A stretch of 64,000 nt of DNA from Collimonas fungivorans (GCF_001584145.1 NZ_CP013232.1:1674001-1738000), one strand, 5' to 3'. Positions 1 through 9,685 are shown, counted from the first letter of the stretch. Notes: generated from the sequence alone by a model not told the origin. Translations and numbers: made by a program.

Positions 1-1198
1 ACCGCCGAAAGGTTTTAAAGATATCCTCGGCCTCGGCACCCTGGTCAAGTCACTGTGGGACATGGCGCCTAAGGAGCACCGTTCGGCGCCGTGCCAGGAC
101 ATCGTATGGGAAGGCAACGACGTCGACCTCGCCCGGCTGCCGATCCAGCACTGCTGGCCGGGCGACGTTGCGCCGCTGATCACCTGGGGCCTGGTGATTA
201 CCAAAGGGCCGCACAAGAAGCGCCAGAACCTCGGCATCTACCGCCAGCAGGTGCTGGGCCGCAACAAGGTGATCATGCGCTGGCTGGCGCATCGCGGCGG
301 CGCGCTCGATTTCCGCGAGCATGCGATCGCTACCGGCGGCAAGCCGTATCCGGTGGCGGTAGCGCTGGGCGCCGATCCCGCTACTATATTAGGAGCGGTG
401 ACGCCGGTGCCGGACAGCTTGTCCGAATATCAGTTCGCCGGCCTGCTGCGCGGCAGCCGCACCGAACTGGTCAAGGCGATCGGCAGCGAGCTGCGGGTGC
501 CGGCCTCGGCCGAGATCGTGCTGGAAGGGCATATCAATCCCGATCCGTCCCATCCCTCCGGTTATGAAATGGCGCTGGAAGGACCGTATGGCGACCATAC
601 CGGCTATTACAACGAGCAGGACTGGTTCCCGGTATTCACCATCGACCGCATCACGATGCGCAAGTCGCCGATTTATCACTCTACGTATACAGGCAAGCCG
701 CCGGACGAGCCGGCGGTGCTCGGGGTGGCGCTGAACGAAGTGTTCATCCCCTTGCTGCAAAAGCAGTTTTCTGAAATCACCGATTTTTATCTGCCGCCGG
801 AAGGCTGCAGCTACCGCATGGCGGTGGTGCAGATGAAGAAAGCGTATGCCGGCCATGCGAAACGGGTGATGTTCGGCGTCTGGAGCTTCCTGCGCCAGTT
901 CATGTATACCAAGTTCATCGTGGTGGTGGATGAAGACGTCAACATCCGCGACTGGAATGAAGTGATCTGGGCCATCACCACGCGCGTTGATCCGATCCGC
1001 GACACCACGATAGTGGACAACACGCCTATCGACTATCTCGACTTCGCCTCGCCGGTCAGCGGCCTGGGCAGCAAGATGGGGATAGACGCCACCAACAAAT
1101 GGCCCGGTGAAACCAGCCGCGAGTGGGGGCGCACCATCAGCATGTCGGATGAAGTGAAGACGCGCGTCGACCAGATCTGGCAGGAACTGGGGTTATGA
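1..1198 (+). CDS. ubiD: UbiD-family decarboxylase, 3' part
   Basis: The reading frame is open from the first bases of the window, so the start lies outside it; about 398 C-terminal residues are present. UbiD decarboxylates 4-hydroxy-3-polyprenylbenzoate in ubiquinone synthesis, using prenylated FMN made by UbiX. The segment [13 protein letters not shown] and the following [12 protein letters not shown] match the prFMN-binding core, and the C-terminal stretch with [18 protein letters not shown] matches UbiD rather than aromatic-acid decarboxylases of catabolic operons. It ends with TGA and is followed by the ffs promoter. Family assignment is firm. The specific substrate is inferred from the absence of a catabolic context. 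Confidence 0.93.
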   Translation, partial: PPKGFKDILGLGTLVKSLWDMAPKEHRSAPCQDIVWEGNDVDLARLPIQHCWPGDVAPLITWGLVITKGPHKKRQNLGIYRQQVLGRNKVIMRWLAHRGGALDFREHAIATGGKPYPVAVALGADPATILGAVTPVPDSLSEYQFAGLLRGSRTELVKAIGSELRVPASAEIVLEGHINPDPSHPSGYEMALEGPYGDHTGYYNEQDWFPVFTIDRITMRKSPIYHSTYTGKPPDEPAVLGVALNEVFIPLLQKQFSEITDFYLPPEGCSYRMAVVQMKKAYAGHAKRVMFGVWSFLRQFMYTKFIVVVDEDVNIRDWNEVIWAITTRVDPIRDTTIVDNTPIDYLDFASPVSGLGSKMGIDATNKWPGETSREWGRTISMSDEVKTRVDQIWQELGL

Positions 1199-1266
1199 GG
1201 CGAGGCCGGTAAAGCGGGGCTGGCAGGCGGTGCAGGCAGAAAATGGCGGCAGGGATGCAAAAAGCC

Positions 1267-1295
1267 CTGCCAGCAATGCCGCAATGCGGTACAAT
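1267..1295 (+). promoter_or_regulatory. Predicted sigma70 promoter of ffs
   Basis: A TACAAT -10 box (1290-1295) is preceded at 17 bp by CTGCCA (1267-1272), a partial match to TTGACA. The distance from the -10 box to the first paired base of the SRP RNA (1303) is 7 bp, as expected for a transcription start there. Confidence 0.6.
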
Positions 1296-1302
1296 TCACC
1301 CC

Positions 1303-1398
1303 GGCGGGCCCCTGCGCATTGTGGCGTGGTCAACCTGGTCAGGTCGGGAACGAAGCAGCCACAGCCATTTCCTGCAAGTGCCGCAGACAAGGCTCGCC
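1303..1398 (+). ncRNA. ffs: Signal recognition particle RNA, small bacterial type (4.5S RNA)
   Basis: The conserved apical domain is visible: CTGGTCAGGTCGGGAACGAA followed by GCAGCC (about 1335-1360), with the GGTCAGGTC strand, a tetraloop and the AAGCAGCC strand that bind Ffh. The ends pair as GGCGGGCC (1303-1310) with GGCTCGCC (1391-1398), allowing one G-U pair. This gives a hairpin of about 96 nt, close to the E. coli 4.5S RNA. It guides membrane proteins to FtsY and the translocon. The exact 5' and 3' ends are inferred from the terminal stem. Confidence 0.93.
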
Positions 1399-1513
1399 TC
1401 TATCCTCTGTATTCCTTCCGTACTACTCCCCACGCTCGTCCTTGCGGTTGTCGTTTCGCAGTTATTGTTTATTTACGGCAAGCCGTTACCATCCATGCAA
1501 GCTGGCAAGCCCT

Positions 1514-2911
1514 TCAAGGCATCGTCGCGTGGCTCGCGGGAATGCTGAACCCTATCGTAGTCGTACCGTCAGTGCTGTCGGCGAACACGCCGCCGCCATG
1601 CATCTTGGCGATCGCCTTGACGATTGCCAGCCCCAGGCCGTGGCCGTGCAGCTGGCTCTGGTCCTTGTCGTTGCGGGCGGCGTCAACCCGGTAGAAACGA
1701 TCGAACAGGCGCGGCAGGTGATTGTCGGCGATCGGTTTGCCCGGATTCGACACCGCGATCCGGATCACCTCAGGCTGCTCCGTGATCGTCACTGCTATCG
1801 CGGCGCCAGGGCTGGAATGCTGGATCGCGTTGTGCAGCAGGTTGCTCATTGCGCGCTTGAACAGCGAGGTTTCGATGGAGGCTTCGGCGCTCATGTCGCC
1901 AGCCACCTTGACCGTCATTTTCGAATCGTCCAGCAGGAACTCGAAAAACTCCACGGTCTTGCCGACTTCCTGCGCAATCGAGGTGCGCACCAGGCTGGTG
2001 GCGGCTTCGCCCTGGTCGGCGCGCGCCAGGAACAGCATGTCGTTGATGATGGAGCGCAAGCGCTCCAGCTCTTCCAGGTTCGATTGCAGCACTTCCTCGA
2101 ATTGCGGCGCCGTGCGTTGCCGCGACAAGGCCACCTGGGTTTCGCCGATCAGGTTGGCCAGCGGCGTGCGCAGTTCGTGGGCAACGTCGGCGTTGAACGC
2201 CTCCAGCTGGTTGTATGCGCCTTCCATGCGTTCCAGCACGCCGTTGAAGGCGATCGTCAGGTCCGACAGTTCGCCCGGCAGCGGCGAAATCTGCAGCCGT
2301 TGCGACAAGGTCTTGGGTCCCAGCGACTGCGCTGCGCTGGACAGCTGTTTCAGCGGCCGCAAGCCGACCTGCGCAATCCAGTAGCCGAGCAGCATGACCA
2401 GCAGCACGCCCAGCAGGGACAGGCCGACCAGCGCAATCATGAAGGTATGCAAGGTGTGCATGTAAGGCGCGGCGTCCACCGCCACGATGAGGCGCACCGC
2501 GGGCCGCTCCTGGAACGGCTCGATGGTGCCTACCATGGTGTGCAGCGGATATTCGCGGCCATGCAGCGACATGATGCCCATGCCGCTCGGGTTGCGGTCC
2601 AGCTGCTCAACATCGGCCAGGCCTTTGCCATACTCGAAACGGGGATCGTCGCTCAGCACCCAGTAACGGATGCTGCCGTCGGCCGGCGTCAGGGTGTCCA
2701 GCTTGGTCTGCACCCGCGGCCAGCGTGCCGGGTCGCCGTTATGGCCGATCATGTAGCGGGTATCCAGGAACCGTGTATTGAGTTCGTCCTGCTGATGGCG
2801 CGCCAGCTCGCGCTGCAGCACGCCATACAGCGCGCTGCCGATCAAGGAAAAAATCAGCAGCGCCGCTACGGCAAACATCGCCACCAGGCGCGCGGTGATG
2901 GAGCGCTTCAT
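1514..2911 (-). CDS. Heavy-metal-type sensor histidine kinase (CusS/CopS/IrlS-like)
   Basis: A 465-residue inner-membrane kinase. A first membrane segment lies at about residues 8-30, a periplasmic sensor region at 31-155 and a second membrane segment at 157-180. These are followed by HAMP and the dimerisation domain with phospho-accepting His245 in ADVAHELRTPL. The ATP domain has an N-box (NLLHNAIQHS) and a GHGLGLAIV G-box. Its start overlaps the stop of the response regulator by 4 nt (ATGA), so the two are translationally coupled. The architecture matches the CusS/CopS/IrlS family. The actual signal is unknown and need not be a metal, since the neighbouring pump is of the drug-exporting type. 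Confidence 0.9.
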   Translation of the reverse strand: MKRSITARLVAMFAVAALLIFSLIGSALYGVLQRELARHQQDELNTRFLDTRYMIGHNGDPARWPRVQTKLDTLTPADGSIRYWVLSDDPRFEYGKGLADVEQLDRNPSGMGIMSLHGREYPLHTMVGTIEPFQERPAVRLIVAVDAAPYMHTLHTFMIALVGLSLLGVLLVMLLGYWIAQVGLRPLKQLSSAAQSLGPKTLSQRLQISPLPGELSDLTIAFNGVLERMEGAYNQLEAFNADVAHELRTPLANLIGETQVALSRQRTAPQFEEVLQSNLEELERLRSIINDMLFLARADQGEAATSLVRTSIAQEVGKTVEFFEFLLDDSKMTVKVAGDMSAEASIETSLFKRAMSNLLHNAIQHSSPGAAIAVTITEQPEVIRIAVSNPGKPIADNHLPRLFDRFYRVDAARNDKDQSQLHGHGLGLAIVKAIAKMHGGGVFADSTDGTTTIGFSIPASHATMP

Positions 2912-3594
2912 TCGTTGCTCTCTTGGCTGCGCAGCTCCAGCACATAACCCATGCCGCGTATGGTATGCAGCAGCTTGGGGCTGAACGGCGTGTCGATCTT
3001 GGCGCGCAAGCGCTTGATGGCGACCTCGACGACGTTGGTGTTGCTGTCGAAATTCATGTCCCAGACCAGCTCGGCGATCGCGGTCTTGGACAGGATTTCA
3101 CCCTGGCGCCGCGCCAGCACCGCCAGCAGGGAAAACTCCTTGGCGGTGAGGTCGATGCGGACATTGGCCCGGTAAGCCTTGCGGCTGATTAGGTCGATCT
3201 GCAGGTCGGCAATCCGCAGCTGCGCCGGTTCGAAAGCGCGGCCGCGCCGGGTCAGCGCCTGCAGGCGCGCCAGCAGTTCGAGGAAAGAAAACGGTTTCAC
3301 CAGGTAATCGTCGGCGCCGCCTTGCAGGCCTTTGATGCGGTCTTCCACGCGGTCGCGCGCGGTGAGCATGATGACCGGGGTCTGCTTGATGGCGCGCAAA
3401 GCGTGCAGGACCGTAAAACCGTCTATGCCGGGCAGCATGACGTCCAGCACGATGACGTCGTAATCGTGCTGCAGGGCCAGGTGCTGGCCGTCGACGCCGT
3501 TATGCGCGACATCGACGGCGCAGCCCTGTTCGGTCAGGCCCTTGCACAGATAGTCGGCCGTCTTCAGTTCATCTTCGACGATCAGTATTTTCAT
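2908..3594 (-). CDS. OmpR/PhoB-family response regulator (CusR/CopR-like)
   Basis: 228 residues: a receiver domain with acidic residues EDE at 7-9 and phospho-acceptor Asp51 in VIVLDVMLPG, then a winged-helix DNA-binding domain ending in the recognition-helix region TNVVEVAIKRLRAKID. It lies 104 bp after the RND pump gene in the same direction, and the kinase gene overlaps its stop. An internal promoter is possible because the minus strand has a perfect TATAAT at 3670-3675. A CopR/CusR-like operator is found upstream of the efflux operon (9686-9699), so this regulator is the likely controller of that operon. That link is an inference. Confidence 0.9.
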   Translation of the reverse strand: MKILIVEDELKTADYLCKGLTEQGCAVDVAHNGVDGQHLALQHDYDVIVLDVMLPGIDGFTVLHALRAIKQTPVIMLTARDRVEDRIKGLQGGADDYLVKPFSFLELLARLQALTRRGRAFEPAQLRIADLQIDLISRKAYRANVRIDLTAKEFSLLAVLARRQGEILSKTAIAELVWDMNFDSNTNVVEVAIKRLRAKIDTPFSPKLLHTIRGMGYVLELRSQESNE

Positions 3595-3619
3595 GTGTAG
3601 CCTGTCTCCTGGCTAGGTT

Positions 3620-3650
3620 CCTGCATGCCGGCACCGTGCCGGCATGCAGG
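3620..3650. repeat. Perfect 15-bp inverted repeat between pump and regulator genes
   Basis: CCTGCATGCCGGCAC (3620-3634) is followed after one base by its exact reverse complement (3636-3650). In RNA this is a very stable hairpin. It has no following T run on the minus strand, so it is not a classic terminator. It may stabilise or partly terminate the efflux mRNA, or be a DNA palindrome. Confidence 0.6.
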
Positions 3651-3698
3651 AGGATATTTCATTGCCTGCATTATATTTGACGCATTATTTTGAATTTA

Positions 3699-6600
3699 TC
3701 ATGCCGCAGCCTTGCGGGCCGCTTTGCGCGCCTGGCGCGCTTCCTTGCGCCGCATGTACCAGTAGTGTGCGCGGTCCAGGTACAGATACACCACCGGCGT
3801 CGTGAACAAGGTCAGCGCTTGCGACAGCACCAGGCCGCCCACCATGGCGTAACCCAGCGGCCGCCGCAGTTCGGAGCCGGCGCCGTGGCCCAGCATCAGC
3901 GGCAGGCCGCTCAGCAACGCACACATGGTGGTCATCATGATCGGCCGGAAGCGCAGCACGCAGGCCTGGTAGATCGCTTCTTCCGGCTTCATGCCGTGCT
4001 GCCGTTCCGCCGTCAGGGCGAAGTCGATCATCATGATGCCGTTCTTCTTGACGATGCCGATCAGCAGGATGATGCCGATCAAGGCGATCACGCTCAGGTC
4101 ATAACCGCCCATCATCAGGATCAGCAGGGCGCCGACGCCGGCCGAAGGCAGGGTCGACAGGATCGTCAGCGGATGGATATAACTTTCATACAGCAAGCCC
4201 AGCACGATATACACCGCGACCAGCGCTGCCGCGATCAGGTAGGGCTGCGACGACAGCGAGTCGCCGAACGCCTTGGCCGTGCCCTGGAACGCGCCGGTCA
4301 GGGTAGCCGGCACGCCCATCTCGGCCTGTGCCTTCTGGATCGCATCGACCGCTTCACCCAGCGCCACGTTCGGCGCCAGGTTGAAGGAGATCGTCACCGC
4401 CGGGAACTGGCCCTGGTGGCTGATCGACAGGTAGGAAGTCTTGTTGGTGTCGATGGTGACGAAGGTCGACAGCGGCACCTGCTGGCCGGTCACCGGCGAA
4501 GTCAGGTAAAGCTTGTTGAACAGTTCGGGATCTTCCTGCAGCTTGGGCGTCACTTCCAGGATCACATGGTAACTGTTGATCTGCGTGAAGTACTGCGCAA
4601 CCTGGCGCTGGCCGATGGCGTCGTAGATGGTCGAGTCGATCAGCGCCGGCGTGATGCCGAAGCTGGAAGCGCGCGCGCGGTCGATGGTCAGGTTGGCTGC
4701 CGCCGCGGCGTTCTGCTGGTCGGAAGCGACGTCGGTCAATTGCGGCAGCTGGCGGAAACGGTTCAGCAGTTTCGGCGCCCAGACGTTCAGTTCATCCAGG
4801 TTTGAGTCAGTCACGGTGTACTGGTACTGGGTGCGCGACAGGCGGCCGCCGACGTTGATATCCTGGCCTGCCTGCAGGAACAGGTTGACCCCTTGCACCT
4901 TGGCCAGTTGCGGCCGCAAGCGTGCAATCACTTCGTCGGCGCTGGCGGTGCGTCCCTCGTCTTTCGGTTTCAGGCTGATGAAGAAGTTGCCGGTATTGAA
5001 AGTGCTGCCACCGCCGCTCATGCCGAAGCCGGTGACGTCCGGATCCTTGCGTACGACGTCGGCCAGCGCCAGCATGCGTTTGTTCATCGAGGCGAACGAG
5101 GAATCCTGCGCCGATTCGGCAAAGCCGTAGACGAAGCCGGTGTCCTGCTGCGGGAAAAAGCCTTTCGGGATAATCACGAACAGCACCACGGTGGCAGCCA
5201 TGGTAGCGAAGAACACCATCAGGGTGATGAACTGATGGCGCAGCACCACGTGCAGGCCGCGCTTGTAGCCGTTGAGCATGGCGTCGAAACCACGTTCGAA
5301 CATCTGGTACATGCGGCCATGCGATTCAGCCGTATGCGATTTCAGGAAGCGCGAGCAGAGCATCGGCGTCAAGGTCAGCGAAATCACCACCGAGACGGCA
5401 ATCGTCAGCGTCACGGTGATGGCGAATTCGCGGAACAGGCGGCCGACGATGCCGCCCATCAGCAGCAACGGGATGAACACCGCCACCAGCGATACCGAGA
5501 TCGAAATAATCGTAAACCCGATTTCTCCCGCTCCCTTGTAGGCCGCCTCCATCGGCGACATGCCTTCTTCGACATAGCGATAGATATTCTCCAGCATCAC
5601 GATCGCATCGTCGACCACAAAACCGACCGCGATGGTGAGCGCCATCAGCGACAGGTTGTCGAGGCTGAAGCCGAGCAGGAACATGATCGCCGCGGTGCCG
5701 AGCAGCGCCAGCGGCACGGTCACGCTGGGGATCAGGGTAGCGGGGACGTTGCGCAGGAACAGGAAGATCACCAGCACCACCAGGGCGATGGTCAGCACCA
5801 GCGTGAACTCGACGTCGGACACCGAGGCGCGGATGGTCTGGGTACGGTCGATCAGGGTGTTGACATGCACTGTCGGCGGGATCGCCGCTTGCAGGCGCGG
5901 CAAGGCAGCCTTGATGCGGTCTACGGTTTCGATCACGTTGGCGCCAGGCTGCTTGGTGATCGCCAGCACGATCGAACGGCCGTTGGTGATGGTGTTGCCG
6001 GCCGGCGCCGCGGCGCCGGCATAGGCCCAGCCGGCCACCTTCAGATTTTCCGCGGCGTCGATGGCGACGCCGACATCGCGCACCCGGATCGGCGCGCCGT
6101 TCTTGTAGGCCAGCACCATGTCGTTCCACGGTTCCGCGCTCAGCAGCTGGTCATTGGTGTACACGGTGAAGCTTTGCTTGGCGCCGTCTACCGTGCCTTT
6201 CGGCTGGTTGACGGTGAGGTTGGCGATGACGCCCCTGATATCTTCCAGGCTGATGCCGATCGCTGCCAGCTTGGTCGGATCGACCTGGATCCGCACCGAC
6301 GGTTTTTGCACGCCGCCGATATTCACCAGGCCGACGCCGGGAATCTGCGAAATCTGCTGCGCCAGGATATTGTCGGCGAAGTCATTCACCTGGATCAGCG
6401 GCAGCGCATCCGATTGCACCGACATCACCAGGATCGGCGAATCGGCCGGATTCACCTTGCGGAAGGTCGGCGGGCTCGGCAGGTTGGCCGGCAGCTGGCC
6501 GCTGGCGGCGGTGATCGCCGCCTGCACGTCGAGCGCCGCGGCGTCGATGCTGCGGTTGAGGTCGAACTGCAGCGTGATCTGGGTAGAGCCGAGCGAGCTG

Positions 6601-6848
6601 GTCGACGTCATTTGCGACAGGCCGGCAATCAGGGAAAACTGCCGCTCCAGCGGCTGCGCCACGCTCGACGCCATGGTTTCCGGATTGCCGCCGGGCAGGT
6701 TGGCTGAGACCTGGATGGTCGGGAAATCGACCTGCGGCAGCGGCGCCACCGGCAGCAGCGGCCATACCGCGGCGCCGATCAGGAAAATTGCGATGGCGAG
6801 CAGCGTGGTGCCGATCGGCCGTTTGATGAAGGCTGCGGAGATGCTCAT
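3699..6848 (-). CDS. RND multidrug efflux pump, MdtB/MdtC-like
   Basis: A 1049-residue inner-membrane proton/drug antiporter of the HAE1 family, the usual length for this family. The N-terminus (FIKRPIGTTLLAIAIFLIGA, then LLPVAPLPQVDFPTI) and the GSTQITLQFDLNRSIDAAALDVQAAI-type motif resemble MdtC/MuxB more than AcrB or the metal pumps. The TM4 motif VGFVVDDAIVMLENI carries the paired Asp residues of the proton relay. The start overlaps the adaptor stop by 4 nt (ATGA). E. coli MdtB and MdtC form a heteromer; only one pump subunit is present here, so it probably works as a homotrimer. Substrates cannot be read from sequence. Confidence 0.93.
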   Translation of the reverse strand: MSISAAFIKRPIGTTLLAIAIFLIGAAVWPLLPVAPLPQVDFPTIQVSANLPGGNPETMASSVAQPLERQFSLIAGLSQMTSTSSLGSTQITLQFDLNRSIDAAALDVQAAITAASGQLPANLPSPPTFRKVNPADSPILVMSVQSDALPLIQVNDFADNILAQQISQIPGVGLVNIGGVQKPSVRIQVDPTKLAAIGISLEDIRGVIANLTVNQPKGTVDGAKQSFTVYTNDQLLSAEPWNDMVLAYKNGAPIRVRDVGVAIDAAENLKVAGWAYAGAAAPAGNTITNGRSIVLAITKQPGANVIETVDRIKAALPRLQAAIPPTVHVNTLIDRTQTIRASVSDVEFTLVLTIALVVLVIFLFLRNVPATLIPSVTVPLALLGTAAIMFLLGFSLDNLSLMALTIAVGFVVDDAIVMLENIYRYVEEGMSPMEAAYKGAGEIGFTIISISVSLVAVFIPLLLMGGIVGRLFREFAITVTLTIAVSVVISLTLTPMLCSRFLKSHTAESHGRMYQMFERGFDAMLNGYKRGLHVVLRHQFITLMVFFATMAATVVLFVIIPKGFFPQQDTGFVYGFAESAQDSSFASMNKRMLALADVVRKDPDVTGFGMSGGGSTFNTGNFFISLKPKDEGRTASADEVIARLRPQLAKVQGVNLFLQAGQDINVGGRLSRTQYQYTVTDSNLDELNVWAPKLLNRFRQLPQLTDVASDQQNAAAAANLTIDRARASSFGITPALIDSTIYDAIGQRQVAQYFTQINSYHVILEVTPKLQEDPELFNKLYLTSPVTGQQVPLSTFVTIDTNKTSYLSISHQGQFPAVTISFNLAPNVALGEAVDAIQKAQAEMGVPATLTGAFQGTAKAFGDSLSSQPYLIAAALVAVYIVLGLLYESYIHPLTILSTLPSAGVGALLILMMGGYDLSVIALIGIILLIGIVKKNGIMMIDFALTAERQHGMKPEEAIYQACVLRFRPIMMTTMCALLSGLPLMLGHGAGSELRRPLGYAMVGGLVLSQALTLFTTPVVYLYLDRAHYWYMRRKEARQARKAARKAAA

Positions 6849-8035
6849 TTGCCGGCCTTGCTTGTTTTGTCTGTGGCGGCGGCAGGAGCAGCTACTGCGC
6901 TGGCTTCAGTGATCTTGGCGCCGGGTTTCAGCTTGTACTGGCCGTCGACCACTACCCGTTGTCCCGCGTCCACGCCCTTGTCGATAACCGCCACGCCGTC
7001 CTGGATGTTGGCAACCTGGACCGGCTGGATTTTCACCGTGCTGTCAGCGTCGACCACATATATGTAAGTGCCGTCCTGGCTGCGCTGCACTGCTGCTGCC
7101 GGCACCGTCAATGCCTGCTTGCGGTCACCCAGCACCAGCCTGACATTGACGTACTGGCCCGGCCACAGCACATGCGACGGATTCTGGAAAATGCCTTTCA
7201 GCTGCACCGTGCCGGTGCTGGTGTCGATCTGGTTGTTGAGCAACGCCAGGTTGCCCTGGGCCAGCATGGCGCTGCTGTTGCGCGCATAGGTCAACACGCT
7301 GAGCGGCTTCTGGCTGCCGCGCAGGGCATTGTTGATGCTCTGGAAGGTTTCTTCCGGCAAGGTGAACACCACGGCGATCGGGTCGATCTGGTTGATCACT
7401 ACCAGGCCGTTGGCGTCAGCGGCATGGACGATATTGCCAGGGTCGACCAGGCGTGCGCCGACCCGGCCGCTGATCGGCGCCAGGATGCGGGTAAAGCTGA
7501 GCTGCACCTTGGCGAAGTTGATCTGCGCTTCATCGGCTTGCACCGCGGCTTGCAGCTGGTTGACCTGGGCTCGCGTGGCGTCCAGCGTCTGTTGGGTGGC
7601 GGCGTCTTGCTGCACCAGGGTGGTGTAGCGTTGCAGGTCAAGCCGGGAGTTGACCAGCTGCGCCTGGTCCTTGGCTTTTTGCGCCACGGCCTGGTCCAGC
7701 TGCGCCTGCAGCGTACGCGGATCGATCTGCGCCAGCAGCTGGCCGGCCTTGACGTCCTGGCCTTCGACAAAACCCACTTTGTCGAGCTGGCCGTCGATGC
7801 GGGCCTTGACGGTGACGCTGGCATTCGAGGTCACCGTACCGACGCCGCTCAGGTACATCGGCACATCCTGTTGCTTGACGGCGACGGTGCTGACCGAGAT
7901 GGCGCCAGGGGCGACCTTTGGCGTGCCCTGGGCATCGGCCTTGTGCACCATGATCCAGCCGGCGGCGCCGATCAGGACCAGTATCGCGGCGGTGATCAGC
8001 AGCGTCGAACGTGGTTTGGAAAGTGTGGAGGTCAT
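6845..8035 (-). CDS. RND periplasmic adaptor (membrane fusion protein, MdtA-like)
   Basis: 396 residues with an N-terminal membrane anchor (about residues 11-30). A split lipoyl domain (SVTVKARIDGQLDKVGFVEG, then RILAPISGRVGARLVDPG) flanks an alpha-helical hairpin rich in Gln and Ala. Beta-barrel and membrane-proximal domains follow. The C-terminus is a low-complexity Ala/Lys tail. It bridges the inner-membrane pump to the outer-membrane channel. It sits 18 bp after the channel gene and overlaps the pump gene by 4 nt, a standard three-gene efflux operon. Confidence 0.92.
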   Translation of the reverse strand: MTSTLSKPRSTLLITAAILVLIGAAGWIMVHKADAQGTPKVAPGAISVSTVAVKQQDVPMYLSGVGTVTSNASVTVKARIDGQLDKVGFVEGQDVKAGQLLAQIDPRTLQAQLDQAVAQKAKDQAQLVNSRLDLQRYTTLVQQDAATQQTLDATRAQVNQLQAAVQADEAQINFAKVQLSFTRILAPISGRVGARLVDPGNIVHAADANGLVVINQIDPIAVVFTLPEETFQSINNALRGSQKPLSVLTYARNSSAMLAQGNLALLNNQIDTSTGTVQLKGIFQNPSHVLWPGQYVNVRLVLGDRKQALTVPAAAVQRSQDGTYIYVVDADSTVKIQPVQVANIQDGVAVIDKGVDAGQRVVVDGQYKLKPGAKITEASAVAAPAAATDKTSKAGK

Positions 8036-8053
8036 CTTTATCGGCTCGCGGAA

Positions 8054-9559
8054 TTAATTGGTCGTATTGTTTTGTGAATTGTTTTGCGCCTGGCCGGCGT
8101 GCTGGTCGCCGTTCAGCTGGCTGCTCAGTTGACTACTATCCCAGCCGCCGCCGACGGCCTTGATCAACGCCACGCTCGCCAGCAGCTGGCGTCCCAGCAA
8201 TTGCACCAGGGTGCGTTCGTTGCCGAGCGAAAGGGTTTGCGCTGTGACCACTGTCAGATAGGTCGCGGTGCCGGCGCGGTACTGGCTCAGCGCCAGACGT
8301 TCCGCCAGTTGCGAAGCCTGCACCGCCTGGTTCTGGGCGATCGCTTCCTGGTCCAGCACCTTGAGCGTGGCCAGGTTGTCTTCCACTTCCTGGAAGCCGC
8401 CCAGCACGGTTTGTTTGTATTGCGCTACCGCGGCGTCATAGACGGCGATGGCCTGGTCGCTGTGCGCGCGCCGCAGGCCGCCGTCGAAAATGGTTTCAGC
8501 CAGCGCCGCGCCCAGCGACCAGACCCGGCTCGGGGTATCGAACCACTGCGCCAGGCTGGCGCTGTTGAAACCGCCGCTGGCGCTCAAGGTCAGGGCCGGG
8601 AAAAAGGCTGCCTTGGCGACGCCGATGTTGGCGTTGGCGACCGCAACCTGGCGTTCAGCGCTGGCGATGTCGGGACGGCGCTCCAGCAGGTCGGACGGCA
8701 GGCCGGCCGGAACCGGCGGCAAGCCGGCCTGCATCTTGCTCAGCATCTGGGTATCGGCCGGCAGCGCGGTCAGGTTGAAGCCGGAAGGCGCTTTGCCGGT
8801 GAGGATGGCGATCGCGTGTTCCAGCTGGCTGCGCTGCGCCTGCAGGTCGAGGGCTTGGGCTTCCGCGGTTTTCAGCTGGCTTTCGGCCAGCGCCACGTCC
8901 GAACGCAGCGCCACGCCGGCGGCGTACTGGTTCTGGGTCAACTGCAGCGAGCGGGCGTAGGCAGCCGTGGTGCGCGCATACAGATCTTTCAGCAGGTCGG
9001 TGATGCGCAGTTGCAGATAATCCTGCGCCAGGGTGGCCTGGATGCTGAGGCGGGCGGCAGCCAGGTCGGCCGCGCTGGCCTGGATGCCGGCGTCGCCGGC
9101 TTCCACCGAGCGCCGCACGCTGCCCCAGATATCCGGCTCCCAGCTGCCTTGCAGGCCGGCGTTGTAGCTGTTGCCGACCTTGATGCCGTTGCTGTTGGTG
9201 CGCGAACGGTCTACCCCTGCACTGATGCCGGCCGTCGGCCAGAAGCCGGCGCGCGCCGCATCGCCGGCGGCACGCGCCTGGCGATACTGGGCTTCCGCCA
9301 CGCGGATGTTCTGGTTGGCCTGGTTGGCTTGCTGTATCAGGCCGTTCAGGGTGGCGTCGCCATAGACTTCCCACCAGTTGCTGCTGTCTATCTGTTGCGG
9401 CTGCGCCTGTTTCCACGGACCGCTTTCTTTATAGGCGGCGGGCACGTCCATGGCAGGGCGCACGTAATCGGGACCGACTGCGCAGCCGGCCAGCGCAAAC
9501 GCAATCGCGGCAGCCATGGCGGTGGCCGAGAAGGTTCTTGGGGGAAAGGGAAAATTCAT
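8054..9559 (-). CDS. Outer-membrane efflux lipoprotein, NodT/OprM family
   Basis: About 501 residues from the ATG at 9559, chosen over an upstream start at 9616 because it has an AGGA ribosome site and places the signal peptide at the N-terminus. The lipobox LAGC (about residue 25) is followed by AVGPDYVRP, the hallmark of OprM/NodT channels. The two OEP repeats supply the trimeric beta-barrel and periplasmic alpha-barrel. The C-terminal 30 residues are a Gln/Asn-rich tail. It is the first gene of the efflux operon, so the promoter should lie between 9560 and the end of the MFS gene. Confidence 0.92.
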   Translation of the reverse strand: MNFPFPPRTFSATAMAAAIAFALAGCAVGPDYVRPAMDVPAAYKESGPWKQAQPQQIDSSNWWEVYGDATLNGLIQQANQANQNIRVAEAQYRQARAAGDAARAGFWPTAGISAGVDRSRTNSNGIKVGNSYNAGLQGSWEPDIWGSVRRSVEAGDAGIQASAADLAAARLSIQATLAQDYLQLRITDLLKDLYARTTAAYARSLQLTQNQYAAGVALRSDVALAESQLKTAEAQALDLQAQRSQLEHAIAILTGKAPSGFNLTALPADTQMLSKMQAGLPPVPAGLPSDLLERRPDIASAERQVAVANANIGVAKAAFFPALTLSASGGFNSASLAQWFDTPSRVWSLGAALAETIFDGGLRRAHSDQAIAVYDAAVAQYKQTVLGGFQEVEDNLATLKVLDQEAIAQNQAVQASQLAERLALSQYRAGTATYLTVVTAQTLSLGNERTLVQLLGRQLLASVALIKAVGGGWDSSQLSSQLNGDQHAGQAQNNSQNNTTN

Positions 9560-9580
9560 GAGTCCTGGGCTGACATTCGG

Positions 9581-9605
9581 CACATCGGATGGAATGTCCG
9601 ATGTG
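9581..9605. promoter_or_regulatory. Perfect inverted repeat in the efflux operon leader
   Basis: CACATCGGA (9581-9589) and TCCGATGTG (9597-9605) are exact reverse complements separated by 7 bp. The repeat ends 21 bp upstream of the outer-membrane factor start. A TTGACC hexamer (minus strand, 9614-9609) is next to it. It could be an operator for an unlinked repressor or a leader hairpin; neither is proven. Confidence 0.45.
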
Positions 9606-9685
9606 CAGGTCAACACAAGCGCAGCACCGGACAGTATTTGAGAACACTTTAAAGCTTGCTGCGGTACGTGATGCTGTCGCTAGTA

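Noticed and set aside
1319..2947. A 542-codon plus-strand frame opposite the histidine kinase
   Set aside because: It is the antisense of an obvious kinase gene with all catalytic boxes, and overlaps the SRP RNA.
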